Source: Rhodovibrionaceae bacterium | GTDB lineage: Bacteria > Pseudomonadota > Alphaproteobacteria > Kiloniellales > DSM-21159 | Reading direction: 5' to 3' | Assembly: GCA_028279885.1 (NCBI GenBank) | Contig: JANQMX010000060.1 | Coordinates: 1 to 64,000 of the forward strand | Length of the DNA stretch: 64,000 nucleotides | In this document: positions 42,648-51,435 of the stretch, one piece after another | Position numbering within the stretch: position 1 is the first letter of the stretch | Layout: each line of letters opens with the position of its first letter | Position numbers and translations under genes: made by a program | Notes under the pieces: model-generated | Databases searched by the model: none | The model's input: only the letters and a program-made list of their open reading frames with translations | Told to the model about the DNA's origin: nothing

Positions 42648-44276
42648 ATGACAGGACCGGGAGGCGAGCGCGTTCTACATGGCATATCCGCCGCCGATGG
42701 CTTGGTGATCGGTGGCGTGGTGGTGGACGTGCCTGCCGCGCCCGATGGCGTGTCCGGCGCCAACAATGAAACTGCCCGTCCTTCGTTCGATGCGGCGCTT
42801 GCCCAGGCGCGCGAAGAGCTGGCGACGCTGATTACCGGTGCGGACGAGCTGGCTGGTGAAATCCTGGAGTTCCAAGAGGCGCTGCTTGAGGATGACGATC
42901 TCTTGGACCCGGTTAAGGCGGCGATTGCCGAGGGTAAGACGGCGGCCGAGGCTTGGAGCGCGCATTTGGACAACGAGGTCGCGATCTACCGCAGCGGCGA
43001 CGACGCCTATCTCGCCGCGCGCGCCGAGGACCTGCTCGATCTCAAGCAGCGCGTCCTGAGGGCTTTGTCAGGCACGTCTTTGGCAACCGCAGAGGTCGCT
43101 CCGGGTTCGATACTCCTCGCACAGGACCTGACGCCGTCGCGCTTCATCGAGATTGACTGGAGCCGGGTCGCTGGCGCCGCCATTTGCGGCGGCAGCAAGA
43201 CCAGCCATGTGGCTATCCTGGCCCGGGCCCGCGGCGTTCCTCTCGTGGTCGGCTTGCAGGGCGATCTTTCGAGCGTCGCCTCCGGCGTGCAAGCCCTCCT
43301 CGACGCCGACCGCGGCCGCTTGGTGATCGCGCCCTCGCCGGAAACCTGCGCGGGCGCGCGCAAGCGCATGGCGTTGCACGAAGAGGAAGTCGAATCGGCG
43401 GCCGCGCTGCTGGAGAAACCTGCGGTCACGGCCGGCGGGGAACCCGTCTCGGTGCAGATCAACGTCGATGAGCCGTCGATCCTGAATGACATCTCCCCGG
43501 ATGCTGTCGACGGCATCGGTCTCACCCGCACCGAGTTCCTGTTCCACCAAGGTCGCTTGCCCGATGAGGAGACGCAGTATGCGGCCTACCTCCGCATCGC
43601 GCAGTGGGCCGGGGGACGGCCGGTCACCATCCGCACCCTGGATGCCGGGGGCGACAAGCCGATCGCCGGGGTCACCGTCGATGGCGAGAGCAATCCCTTC
43701 CTCGGCCTGCGCGGGCTACGCCTGTCCCTCGTCCGCGACAAGCTCTTCAGGACCCAGCTTCGCGCCCTGGCAAGAGCGGCCGCCGAGGCGCCGCTGCGAG
43801 TCATGGTGCCGATGGTGACGGTGCCCGAGGAGATGGAACGGGTGCGTGATCTGTTCGACGAGGTGCTGGCCGACCTGGGGCACGAAGGTGTAGCCCATGG
43901 CCATCCGCCGCTCGGCATGATGGTCGAGGTGCCGGCGGCCGCCCTCATGGCCGAGCAGTTCATGGCCGACTTCTATTCCATCGGCTCCAACGATTTGGTG
44001 CAGTACGTCACCGCCAGTGCCCGCGACAATCCGGCCCTGACTGCCCTAGCCGATCCGCGCAACCCCGCTGTGCTCGAGCTGATCGGGCGCACCGTCGCGG
44101 CCGCCCGCAAGCGCCAAGTCGATGTCAGTCTCTGCGGCGACATGGCTTCCGACCCGGAGCTTGTTCCACTGTTGCTCGACAGCGGTCTGCGCTCGCTCTC
44201 GGTTGCGCCAGCCCAGGTGGCGCGCGTGAAGCTCGCGGTCAGCCGCTATGGCAGACCGGCCGGACAAGAGGCTTGA
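42648..44276 (+). CDS. PTS enzyme I dedicated to the Dha system
   Basis: PEP-protein phosphotransferase, 542 residues, somewhat shorter than PtsI. The swivelling phosphohistidine domain has ICGGSKTSHVAILARARGVP (H187). The PEP-binding barrel shows GIGLTRTEFLF, RTLDAGGDKPIAG, NPFLGLRGLRLSL, MVEVPAAALMAEQF and SIGSNDLVQYVTASARDN with the CGDMASD cysteine motif. No GAF (PtsP-type) domain is present. No PTS permease lies in the window, so PEP is used to feed DhaM only. Confidence 0.93.
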   Translation: MTGPGGERVLHGISAADGLVIGGVVVDVPAAPDGVSGANNETARPSFDAALAQAREELATLITGADELAGEILEFQEALLEDDDLLDPVKAAIAEGKTAAEAWSAHLDNEVAIYRSGDDAYLAARAEDLLDLKQRVLRALSGTSLATAEVAPGSILLAQDLTPSRFIEIDWSRVAGAAICGGSKTSHVAILARARGVPLVVGLQGDLSSVASGVQALLDADRGRLVIAPSPETCAGARKRMALHEEEVESAAALLEKPAVTAGGEPVSVQINVDEPSILNDISPDAVDGIGLTRTEFLFHQGRLPDEETQYAAYLRIAQWAGGRPVTIRTLDAGGDKPIAGVTVDGESNPFLGLRGLRLSLVRDKLFRTQLRALARAAAEAPLRVMVPMVTVPEEMERVRDLFDEVLADLGHEGVAHGHPPLGMMVEVPAAALMAEQFMADFYSIGSNDLVQYVTASARDNPALTALADPRNPAVLELIGRTVAAARKRQVDVSLCGDMASDPELVPLLLDSGLRSLSVAPAQVARVKLAVSRYGRPAGQEA

Positions 44277-44283
44277 GGCGGTC

Positions 44284-44712
44284 ATGGCAGCGATAGCGGA
44301 AGGCAGCGACGGCGATGCGGCCATTGCCGCCTACAAGCGCCTTCTGAAGGACTGCCTCGACCGCCGTCCCTCGGGTACCCGACAGCGCTTGGCCGCGGCG
44401 CTGGGAACCCACAAGAGCTTCATCTCGCAGATCACCAACCCGAACTACCGCGTACCGCTGCCGGCCCAGCATGTGCCGGCGATCTTTCAGATCTGCCACT
44501 TCTCGCCGGAGGAACGCGACGCCTTCATAGCGGCCTACGAGAAGGCGCATCCGGGCCAGGCACCCTCCGGCACGCCTGAAAGCCAAGCCCCGGGCCTAAG
44601 CGTGACGATCGAGGTGCCGCGCTTCGCCGATCCGGCGCGCCAGGCAGAGGTGGCGGAAGCCATTCGCGACGTGGCCGCGCGCATCATCGCGCTGGCAAAG
44701 AAGGAACGCTAG
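44284..44712 (+). CDS. Small helix-turn-helix protein between enzyme I and DhaK
   Basis: A 142-residue protein with a Cro/XRE-like helix-turn-helix: TRQRLAAALGTHKSFISQITN at residues about 33-53, followed by ICHFSPEERDAFIAAYEKAHP. The C-terminus ITVEVPRF-type segment (SVTIEVPRFADPARQAEVAE) and a last helix may serve dimerisation. I prefer the ATG at 44284 (GAGG just upstream, after the enzyme I stop); an earlier in-frame ATG at 44248 overlaps enzyme I and lacks a binding site. It might sense the phosphorylation state of the Dha system or bind the GTTTAGT elements; neither is shown by the sequence. Confidence 0.75.
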   Translation: MAAIAEGSDGDAAIAAYKRLLKDCLDRRPSGTRQRLAAALGTHKSFISQITNPNYRVPLPAQHVPAIFQICHFSPEERDAFIAAYEKAHPGQAPSGTPESQAPGLSVTIEVPRFADPARQAEVAEAIRDVAARIIALAKKER

Positions 44713-44744
44713 GTCAACCAACGACACCTGCGGGAGGAAGAGAC

Positions 44745-45734
44745 ATGAAGAAGCTGATCAATAGTGTGGAGACCGTCTTGGCCGAGAGCCTGCAGGGCTT
44801 CGGACAAGCCCATAGCGATCTGGTCAAGGTCAGCTTCCAGCCGCAGTACGTCACCCGCGCCACGCCGAAGGAGAGCGGCAAGGTTGCCTTGGTGTCCGGT
44901 GGCGGCTCCGGCCACGAGCCGATGCATGCCGGCTTCGTCGGCTTCGGCATGCTCGATGCCGCTTGCCCGGGCGAGGTCTTCACCTCGCCCACGCCGGATC
45001 AGATGATGGCGGCGGCGCAGGCGGTGGAGACCGGCGGCGGGGTGCTCTTCATCGTCAAGAACTACTCCGGCGACGTCATGAACTTCGAGATGGCCGAGGA
45101 GATGCTGGAGAACACGGCGACTGTGCTGGTCAACGACGATGTCGCCGTCGAGGACTCGCTCTTCACGCAAGGCCGGCGTGGCGTCGCCGGCACCGTGGTG
45201 GTCGAGAAGATCGTCGGTGCGGCCGCCGAGGCCGGCGCTGATCTCGCCGCGTGCAAGGCGCTGGGCGAGCGGGTCAACGCGGCGAGCGGCTCCATGGGTG
45301 TGGCGCTGACCAGCTGCACGGTGCCCGCCGCCGGCAAGCCGACCTTCGATCTCGGCGAGGACGAGATGGAAATGGGCGTGGGCATCCATGGCGAGCCGGG
45401 CCGTCGCCGGGTCGCGTCGATGCCGGCAAGCGAGATCGCCGCCGAGATGGTGGAGGCGATCTGCGAGTCGCTGCAGCCGGCCTCGGGGGACGAGGTGCTA
45501 CTCTTCGTCAACGGCATGGGCGGCACGCCGGCGATGGAGCTCTATCTCGTCTATCACGCCGCCACCCAGCTCTGCGAAGCGCGCGACCTCAAGATCGTTC
45601 GCAGCCTGGTCGGCAACTACTGCACCTCCCTCGATATGGCCGGCTGTTCGATCACCGTGACCAAGTTGGATGCCGAGATGCAGCGGCTCTGGGACGCGCC
45701 GGTCAAGACTGCTGCGCTGCGCTGGGGTCTCTAA
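44745..45734 (+). CDS. dhaK: DhaK, dihydroxyacetone-binding kinase subunit
   Basis: DhaK covalently binds dihydroxyacetone through a histidine hemiaminal and presents it to DhaL. The 329-residue product has SGGGSGHEPMHAGFVG (51-66), FIVKNYSGDVMNFEMAEE, DDVAVEDSLFTQGRRGVAGT and the substrate histidine His215 in MGVGIHGEPGRRRV. C-terminus is complete. GGAGGAAGAG precedes the ATG. It lies at the end of the operon, after the HTH gene. Related enzymes also phosphorylate erythrulose, so a tetrose is a possible alternative. Confidence 0.93.
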   Translation: MKKLINSVETVLAESLQGFGQAHSDLVKVSFQPQYVTRATPKESGKVALVSGGGSGHEPMHAGFVGFGMLDAACPGEVFTSPTPDQMMAAAQAVETGGGVLFIVKNYSGDVMNFEMAEEMLENTATVLVNDDVAVEDSLFTQGRRGVAGTVVVEKIVGAAAEAGADLAACKALGERVNAASGSMGVALTSCTVPAAGKPTFDLGEDEMEMGVGIHGEPGRRRVASMPASEIAAEMVEAICESLQPASGDEVLLFVNGMGGTPAMELYLVYHAATQLCEARDLKIVRSLVGNYCTSLDMAGCSITVTKLDAEMQRLWDAPVKTAALRWGL

Positions 45735-45956
45735 GGCCTTTTCCGAAGCCTGCAGACGCCACGAGAAGCAAAGTCGGTGAGGTTCAATGCATCAATTGTC
45801 ATCAGGCGGGAACTCAGTGTTGGGAGGTGAGCGTTTGCAACCCCGACAAAAAACTGAGAAATAGGAGAGGGGTTAGGAGTGGGAGTGAAGGGCGGGCCGA
45901 GAGCGACGCCAAGCCGAGGCATGGGAAGAGGACTGGCGTGCAGGCCATGCGAGTGG
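45735..45956. other. Short intergenic region between convergent dhaK and the PLP-lyase gene
   Basis: About 220 bases, purine-rich on the plus strand (AGAAATAGGAGAGGGG, GGAGTGGGAGTGAAGGG). No hairpin followed by a T-run and no gene with a start signal. A CxxCH string visible in one frame is read-through of the dhaK shadow frame and is not a cytochrome. Confidence 0.5.
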
Positions 45957-47114
45957 CTAGTTCGATAGGGCCCCGGCCATCCCCTTCGCCAGGTCGTTTA
46001 CTAGGTCATCCACGTGCTCCAGACCGGCGTGAAACCGTGCGGCCGGTCCTGCTGGAAGCCGGTGGCCGTCAAGCCGATTCTTGCGTGGCTCGATCGGCAA
46101 GGCGAGACTCTCGAACCCACCCCATGACGTGCCGATGGCGAAGAGCTCAATGCGATCCAGAAAGGGCCGGAGCGGGAATCTTTCTTTGAAAATGACCGAA
46201 AACAGTCCGTTGCAGCCTCTCGCATCGCGCTTCCAAAGCGCGGCGCCGGGATGGTCCCGCCGGCCTGGATGGAGGACCGACTCCACCTCCGGGCGCTGTG
46301 CGAACCAGTCGGCCAGCGCCAGCGCGTTTTGCTCATGACGTTCCAGACGCAGGTTGAGGGTGCGCATGCCGCGTAGTGTGGCGTAGGCCTCGTCGGGCGC
46401 GAGAGTCTGGCCGGTTACGATCACCGCTTCACGCAGTCGTGCAGCTGCCCTGTGGTTTGCCGTGGAAGCGCCCATCATGACATCGGCATGACCGCTCAGA
46501 TACTTCGTTCCAGCGACAACCGAGACGTCGCAGCCGAGCTGCAAGGGCTGGTAGAGCCAGGCTGATCCGTAGGTGTTGTCGGCAATGACGACCAGGTCTC
46601 GCGTTTTCGCCCAGCTCGTTAGGCGCGGCAGGTCCATCACGTCAAAGCTCCCGGAGCCCGGCGATTCGACGAGGACTGCTTTCGTCTCGGGCTTGGCCCA
46701 GGCGCTCAAGTCCGTGGCCTGTGCGGGAAAGTAGTCGACCGTGATTCCGTTGCGGCTGAGCACGCTGCCGCACAGTGTTCTGGTTGCATGAAACGCCGTG
46801 TCGACGACCAGCAAGTGATCGCCCGCGCGGAGGAAAGCGGAAAGGGTGGAGGCCATGGCCGCCACACCGGTCGGAAAGAGGTAGCAGGCATCGCCGCCTT
46901 CCATATCCGCGATGGCCGCCATCAGCGCGTGGGCCGTGGTTGTGCCACGCCGCCCGTACGACAAGACGCTGTCGTCGGTCTCCCGCCTTGAGCGGGTGTC
47001 ATCGAAGCTCTCGACCGTTTCGTGCAGGATCGTAGAGGCACGCACCACCGGCGGGTTCGCAGGACCTGGCAGAGGCGGGCGCCCGTAGTGCAGGAGTTTC
47101 GTTTCGCGTCGCAC
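45957..47114 (-). CDS. PLP-dependent Cys/Met-metabolism lyase (cystathionine-beta-lyase-like)
   Basis: Gamma-family PLP enzyme of 385 residues, start GTG 3 bases after the stop of the rhodanese gene. The N-terminus RRETKLLHYGRPP, VSYGRRGTTTAHAL-like block and CYLFPTGVAAMASTLSAFL are typical. The cofactor aspartate is in VIADNTYGSAWLYQPL, and the PLP lysine in VVAGTKYLSGHADVMMG. C-terminus SWGGFESLALPIEP is the MetC-type ending. Cleavage of a C-S bond would release a thiol or sulfide, which the neighbouring rhodanese and dioxygenase could process. Confidence 0.9.
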   Translation of the reverse strand: MRRETKLLHYGRPPLPGPANPPVVRASTILHETVESFDDTRSRRETDDSVLSYGRRGTTTAHALMAAIADMEGGDACYLFPTGVAAMASTLSAFLRAGDHLLVVDTAFHATRTLCGSVLSRNGITVDYFPAQATDLSAWAKPETKAVLVESPGSGSFDVMDLPRLTSWAKTRDLVVIADNTYGSAWLYQPLQLGCDVSVVAGTKYLSGHADVMMGASTANHRAAARLREAVIVTGQTLAPDEAYATLRGMRTLNLRLERHEQNALALADWFAQRPEVESVLHPGRRDHPGAALWKRDARGCNGLFSVIFKERFPLRPFLDRIELFAIGTSWGGFESLALPIEPRKNRLDGHRLPAGPAARFHAGLEHVDDLVNDLAKGMAGALSN

Positions 47115-47117
47115 GGT

Positions 47118-48701
47118 TCAGGCCGATTCCGCCCGGCACACGCGCCGCGGATTGAGGACGGACCGTTCCTGCGGGTCGAGCTGGTCCAGGAGGTCGAGTT
47201 CCCAGGCGAGATAGCGGCGGGAGGCCTCGAGGTTGTCATCGTGCCGGTCGTGGACGAAGAAAAGGTGATCGATGCAGTCGTCCTGGCTCGGGAGGTCCGG
47301 TGTCTGAGCCAACGTCAGTCCCGCGGCCCGCCAAGCCTCTGGCGTGCCTTGCACGCAGTCCACCTTCTGATAGCCAATGGCCTTGAGGTCCTTCACCACA
47401 CCGGTGAGCAGGCCCCGCGACCGGCCGGTCACGATGATGGAAGCCTCTTTCGGTGGAGCGGCCTGGTCGAGCCGTGCCCGCGTCACCCAGAGTGCCCCCT
47501 CGACATGCGCATTGCGGTAGTCCATTCCGCGCGAGGCATCGAGCAGCACCGCTCCAGACCGCATCGCCGCGGGCAAATCGGAAAGCCGGATAGTGTCGTC
47601 AGTGCCGTGTTCGGTACGTTCCGGTCGCGTGGCGCTGCCTTTCGACGCGTCTTCGTCGAGGACCCAGACGCGATGGCCCATGCCGGTCAGCCACAGCGCA
47701 GTCGTCGCGGCCCGTAGGCCTGTATCGTCGCTCAGAACGATGCGCGCGCCGCGGACAGCGACCTTCTCGTCGGTTGCCTGGACGAGTTGACCGCCCGGCG
47801 CATGGCGCGCGCCGGGCAGGTGGGCGCGCTCGTATTCTTCCTGCGTGCGCACATCGAACAGGTAGGTGGTCAGTTCGTCGTCCGCCTGCCAAGCCTGCAG
47901 AGTGTCATGATCGATCGTCGCGAGGCCGAAGTCTTCGATCAGCTTGTCCGCCTGATGCCGGGTCGCGGAAAGCTCTGCTGTGGTCAGCAAGGGCAGAGCA
48001 TCGGGCGTCATGCCGCGGTCGAGTTGGAAGCCTGCCAGACGCCATCCCTGGGTTCCGTTGCGTAAGGCAAAAACCGGATTAGCGGTCCCCAGCTCCCGCA
48101 GGGTTTGCGCCCCGATGATGGAGCGCGTGCGCCCGGCACAGTTGACGACGATGGGGGTGATGGGGTCGGCGACGATCTGCTTCAGCCGGTATCCGAGTTC
48201 CGCGTTGGGGCAGGAGCGTGCGCCAGGCAACGACATCCTGCGGAACTCATTGGGGGCGCGGCCATCCAGCACCACCACGGGCTTCTCTTGTTCCTGGAGG
48301 TGCTTGAGCTCTTCCGCCGAAATCGACGGCGTCCCTAGATCGTGTTCGACCAGTTCGCCAAAGGCCTTTGAAGGCACGTTCACGCCCTTGAACAGGGTGA
48401 AGCCGGCTGCTGCCCAAGCGGCGGCACCGCCTTGCAGGATCTGGACGTCGGAATAGCCCATCTTGCTGAGCACACTGGCGGCCTTTTCCGCTGTCCCGTC
48501 GCCGTCATCGAGAAGCACGCAGCGCACGCTCCGGCTGGGCAGCATGGCCCCGATCATCGCTTCGAAAACGCTGTAGGGAATGTTGACCGAGAAAAAAGGA
48601 TGCCCCTCACCATACTGCCCGTGTTCGCGCACATCGATGAACGCGATCTCACTGCCATCGGTCAGTAGGGGTTTCAGGGTCTCCGACAGGATGTACGTCA
48701 T
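47118..48701 (-). CDS. Rhodanese-type sulfurtransferase with four repeats
   Basis: A 527-residue cytoplasmic protein built from four rhodanese domains (about 1-105, 128-226, 262-352 and 372-462) plus a helical tail. Only the second has an active-site cysteine loop, IVVNCAGRTRSIIG (C188, CAGRTR). The equivalent loops of the others read CVLLDDGDG, IVLSDDTG and IIVTGRSRG, so they are structural or inactive. It likely moves sulfane sulfur released by the adjacent PLP lyase. The start ATG lies 11 bases after the dioxygenase stop; the longer open frame upstream is an artefact. Confidence 0.88.
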   Translation of the reverse strand: MTYILSETLKPLLTDGSEIAFIDVREHGQYGEGHPFFSVNIPYSVFEAMIGAMLPSRSVRCVLLDDGDGTAEKAASVLSKMGYSDVQILQGGAAAWAAAGFTLFKGVNVPSKAFGELVEHDLGTPSISAEELKHLQEQEKPVVVLDGRAPNEFRRMSLPGARSCPNAELGYRLKQIVADPITPIVVNCAGRTRSIIGAQTLRELGTANPVFALRNGTQGWRLAGFQLDRGMTPDALPLLTTAELSATRHQADKLIEDFGLATIDHDTLQAWQADDELTTYLFDVRTQEEYERAHLPGARHAPGGQLVQATDEKVAVRGARIVLSDDTGLRAATTALWLTGMGHRVWVLDEDASKGSATRPERTEHGTDDTIRLSDLPAAMRSGAVLLDASRGMDYRNAHVEGALWVTRARLDQAAPPKEASIIVTGRSRGLLTGVVKDLKAIGYQKVDCVQGTPEAWRAAGLTLAQTPDLPSQDDCIDHLFFVHDRHDDNLEASRRYLAWELDLLDQLDPQERSVLNPRRVCRAESA

Positions 48702-48712
48702 TGCCGCTCGCT

Positions 48713-49303
48713 TCAGGTCTTCGTCTTCACGCCGATGTCCATGATCTTGCAGGTGCCCTGCTCGAGATCGAAGGTGATCCGCTCCGTCAGTGTTTCGAGC
48801 GGGCGCCCGTAGTAGTGCAGGTGACGGATGACCTGACTGCCCTTGATCTCCACGCTGTGGATGTCGTCGGGCATCAAGGCGATGGCGTTGCCTGGCCTCA
48901 GCTCGACGACTTCGCGGGCGCGCAGTTCGGCTCGGCCTGGCGCGGAGCCATCGTCCAGCCTGTCGTAGAGCGTGTTGTGCTCGGAGCCCTCGACTGCCGC
49001 GACGCAGGCCCAGGTGGTGTGATTGTGCGGCGGGATCTTCTTGCCGGGCCTCATCACGTTCAAATAGAGCGAAAGGCCGTCCTCGGCCTCCTGCGCGATC
49101 AGAAAGCGGTTCTGCCGCTCGCCTTCGTCCGGCGGCGGATAGTCGGTTTCGCCCCAGAGTTCCCTGCGTTGCGACAGGCTGTTGAGATTGTCCTTGATGG
49201 TGGCCAGCTTTTCGCGGGTCAGGGCACCTTCGCTCAGCAAGGAGCGGGTATCGGCGAGAAGTTGCGCTGTCAGCATCGCGCGGGTATCGGCGTGCGTTGT
49301 CAT
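48713..49303 (-). CDS. Cysteine-dioxygenase-family cupin
   Basis: Thiol dioxygenase of the cysteine/3-mercaptopropionate type, 196 residues, iron-dependent. The iron histidines are in PGKKIPPHNHTTWACVAAV, with EGSEHNTLYDRL following, and the third histidine in MPDDIHSVEIKGSQVIRHLHYYG. The start taken has GGAGG 8 bases upstream; an earlier in-frame ATG is possible. It oxidises a thiol such as cysteine to the sulfinate, and with the PLP lyase and rhodanese it forms an organosulfur degradation set. Confidence 0.88.
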   Translation of the reverse strand: MTTHADTRAMLTAQLLADTRSLLSEGALTREKLATIKDNLNSLSQRRELWGETDYPPPDEGERQNRFLIAQEAEDGLSLYLNVMRPGKKIPPHNHTTWACVAAVEGSEHNTLYDRLDDGSAPGRAELRAREVVELRPGNAIALMPDDIHSVEIKGSQVIRHLHYYGRPLETLTERITFDLEQGTCKIMDIGVKTKT

Positions 49304-49323
49304 GAGGCGGTCCTCCGCGTTGA

Positions 49324-50892
49324 TCATGATGGTGAAGAGTCGCTTTGAGGGCGTGTTGCGAGGGAGCGGTTCCGGCTTTGTCGCCACCAGCCGTAGATCG
49401 CCAGAAGCCAGAACAGCGAGGCAAGGGCGAGCATCGCCGCGCTGATCGGGTGATTCACCGGGTCGATGAAAATGAGCCAGCTGCCGCCGGATATCGATAG
49501 CGCGTTGGACAGGGAGCTTTCCAGTTGCGGGCCGAGAACCAGTCCCAGGATGGCTGGGCCGAGTGGGATCTGTGCCAGGCGCATACCGTAGGCGACGATG
49601 CCGGCGATCAGCGCGACCCAGATATTGAAGCTGTTGGCACCGTCCGCATAGGCGCCGAGCAGGCAGAGCAGCGCGATCACGCCGACCAGGGCCTCTTTCG
49701 GAATTGCGAAGACCGATCGCGAGACGGATTTGAGAACGATGAAGGCCGCGGGCCAGAGGATGAGGTTGGCGATCAGAAAGGCGACGATGATCATCCAGGC
49801 GATATGGCCGTGCTGGGTGAAGAGCAGGGGCCCCGGCACCATGCCGTGGATAGCCAAGGCACCGATGAACAAGGCCGATGTCGAGTTTCCCGGGATACCG
49901 AGGGAGAGGAGCGGAACCATGGAACTGGCTGTGACGGCGCTGTTTGCTGCTTCCGGTGCGGCGATCCCTTCGGGCGCGCCTTCTCCCCAGGACTTTTCGC
50001 CTGGCTTGCCCGCAAACCGGCGTCGGAAACGGCGGGCCGCCTGGTCGTAGGACAAGAAGATGGCCATCAGCATGCCGGCGCCGGGCAGGACCCCAATCAG
50101 GTTGCCGATGGTGGCGCTGAGAGACCAGACCGGCACGAGGCGTCGGGCGAGCGCCCAGCCGAATTTCAGGGAGCCGATGAGCGGCAGACCGCTGACCGCC
50201 TTTCCGCTGCGCCTTTCGTTCCAGATGTCGACCAGCAACTCGAACATTGCCGCAATGCCGAACAGGCCGACGAGAAGTGGGACAAAGGGAATGCCTTCGA
50301 TGAGATTGACGCTGTCGAAGGTGTAGCGCGGGTAGCCGGTCACGAGACTGAAGCCCACGGTCGCGGTGAGGAGACCGATCAGGGCCGAGATTACGCCCTT
50401 GAGCACGTTGGCCGAGAGCAACCCGACGACGCTGGACAGGCCGAGAATGGCCAGGGCGAAGTTCTCGACATAGCCGAAGCGCAGGGCAAAGAGCGCCAGC
50501 GTCGGCGCAAAGACAAGCAATACCAAGGAGCTGGCGATGCCGCCGATCACCGATGAGGTGATCGCAATGGAAAGCGCTTTGCCGGCCTTTCCCTGGCGAG
50601 CCATGGCGTTGCCATCGACCGCCGTGAGCAGCGCCGATGCGGTTCCCGGAACCTTGATCATGATGGCGGGAATGGCGCCCCCGGCAGCCGCGGCGCAGTA
50701 GACGCCCACCATCAGGGCCAGAGCCTGTTCCGGTGGGATGGCAAAGGAAAAGGGAATGAACATCGCAAAGGCGATGTTGTCGTTGATTCCCGGAATCGAG
50801 CCGACGATGAGGCCCGCGAAAACGCCGACGGCCAGGACCAGGATGACACCTGGTGCGAAAAGCGTGGAGAAACCGAGAGCGATCACATCCAT
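49324..50892 (-). CDS. tctA: Tripartite tricarboxylate transporter large subunit (TctA)
   Basis: Large inner-membrane subunit of the tripartite tricarboxylate (TTT) family, 522 residues and about 11-12 hydrophobic segments. The TctA hallmarks GSIPGINDNIAFAMFIPFSF, AIPAIMIKVPGTASALLTA and, in the second half, GVLPGAGMLMAIFLSYDQA and LLSLGIPGNSTSALFIGAL are present. AGGG stands 9 bases before the chosen ATG; a GTG at 50901 is an alternative. It follows tctB and precedes the dioxygenase by 20 bases. The imported compound may be a sulfur-containing carboxylate. Confidence 0.92.
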   Translation of the reverse strand: MDVIALGFSTLFAPGVILVLAVGVFAGLIVGSIPGINDNIAFAMFIPFSFAIPPEQALALMVGVYCAAAAGGAIPAIMIKVPGTASALLTAVDGNAMARQGKAGKALSIAITSSVIGGIASSLVLLVFAPTLALFALRFGYVENFALAILGLSSVVGLLSANVLKGVISALIGLLTATVGFSLVTGYPRYTFDSVNLIEGIPFVPLLVGLFGIAAMFELLVDIWNERRSGKAVSGLPLIGSLKFGWALARRLVPVWSLSATIGNLIGVLPGAGMLMAIFLSYDQAARRFRRRFAGKPGEKSWGEGAPEGIAAPEAANSAVTASSMVPLLSLGIPGNSTSALFIGALAIHGMVPGPLLFTQHGHIAWMIIVAFLIANLILWPAAFIVLKSVSRSVFAIPKEALVGVIALLCLLGAYADGANSFNIWVALIAGIVAYGMRLAQIPLGPAILGLVLGPQLESSLSNALSISGGSWLIFIDPVNHPISAAMLALASLFWLLAIYGWWRQSRNRSLATRPQSDSSPS

Positions 50893-50902
50893 CGTCGGCA
50901 CC

Positions 50903-51340
50903 CTACATCAAGCCCGGCACGCGCGATCGCGGCAACGGAACTTCCAGCCCCACCACGAAAAGGCCGTAGGCCGCAGCCGTGATCAGGACGGCATAGGCAA
51001 GGATACGGATGGCCCCTCGTATTCCGCCGAGCCAAAGCAGGGCGATCTGCATCAGCAGGGTGGGGAGAAGGAAGCCGAGGCCGAAGCTCAGCGCCGCAGC
51101 CCAGGCTGCAATGACGCCACCGGCGGGAAGAGCGGCCCGCAGCGGGCCGGCCAGCGCCAGTTGCTCCTGATTCCTGACGAAGCTCAGGCAGGCCATGCTC
51201 GCGCTCGACACCGCAAGAAGCCCAGCGACGATCATGGGGTAGGTGCGTGACCGGTCATCGAAGCCGGTCGCCTCCCACAAGGCCCACACCCCGATGCCGG
51301 TAAGCACCGCACCGATCCAGAGATCGCTGGGAAGCTTCAT
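50903..51340 (-). CDS. tctB: Tripartite tricarboxylate transporter small subunit (TctB)
   Basis: Small four-helix inner-membrane subunit, 145 residues. LWIGAVLTGIGVWALWEATG, YPMIVAGLLAVSSASMACL, LSFGLGFLLPTLLMQIALLW and ILAYAVLITAAAYGLFVVGL are the four segments expected for TctB. Such proteins diverge in sequence; the call rests on topology and its place between the TctC and TctA genes. Confidence 0.85.
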   Translation of the reverse strand: MKLPSDLWIGAVLTGIGVWALWEATGFDDRSRTYPMIVAGLLAVSSASMACLSFVRNQEQLALAGPLRAALPAGGVIAAWAAALSFGLGFLLPTLLMQIALLWLGGIRGAIRILAYAVLITAAAYGLFVVGLEVPLPRSRVPGLM

Positions 51341-51435
51341 GACGCCCTGCGCAGACAGAAGTCTTTGATGATCGACCCGCCGCTCCTGGTGTTCGCCAAG
51401 TCCGGCGGGTCAAAGCATCTTTGTGGATGGCAGGC

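Noticed and set aside
45735..45830. CxxCH string suggesting a c-type cytochrome fragment after dhaK
   Set aside because: It appears only in the frame that shadows dhaK; there is no start, no signal peptide and only one motif.
48702..49424. Upstream extension of the rhodanese gene to about 768 codons
   Set aside because: It lies over the dioxygenase gene in another frame, and the dioxygenase has intact metal-site motifs and a ribosome-binding site.
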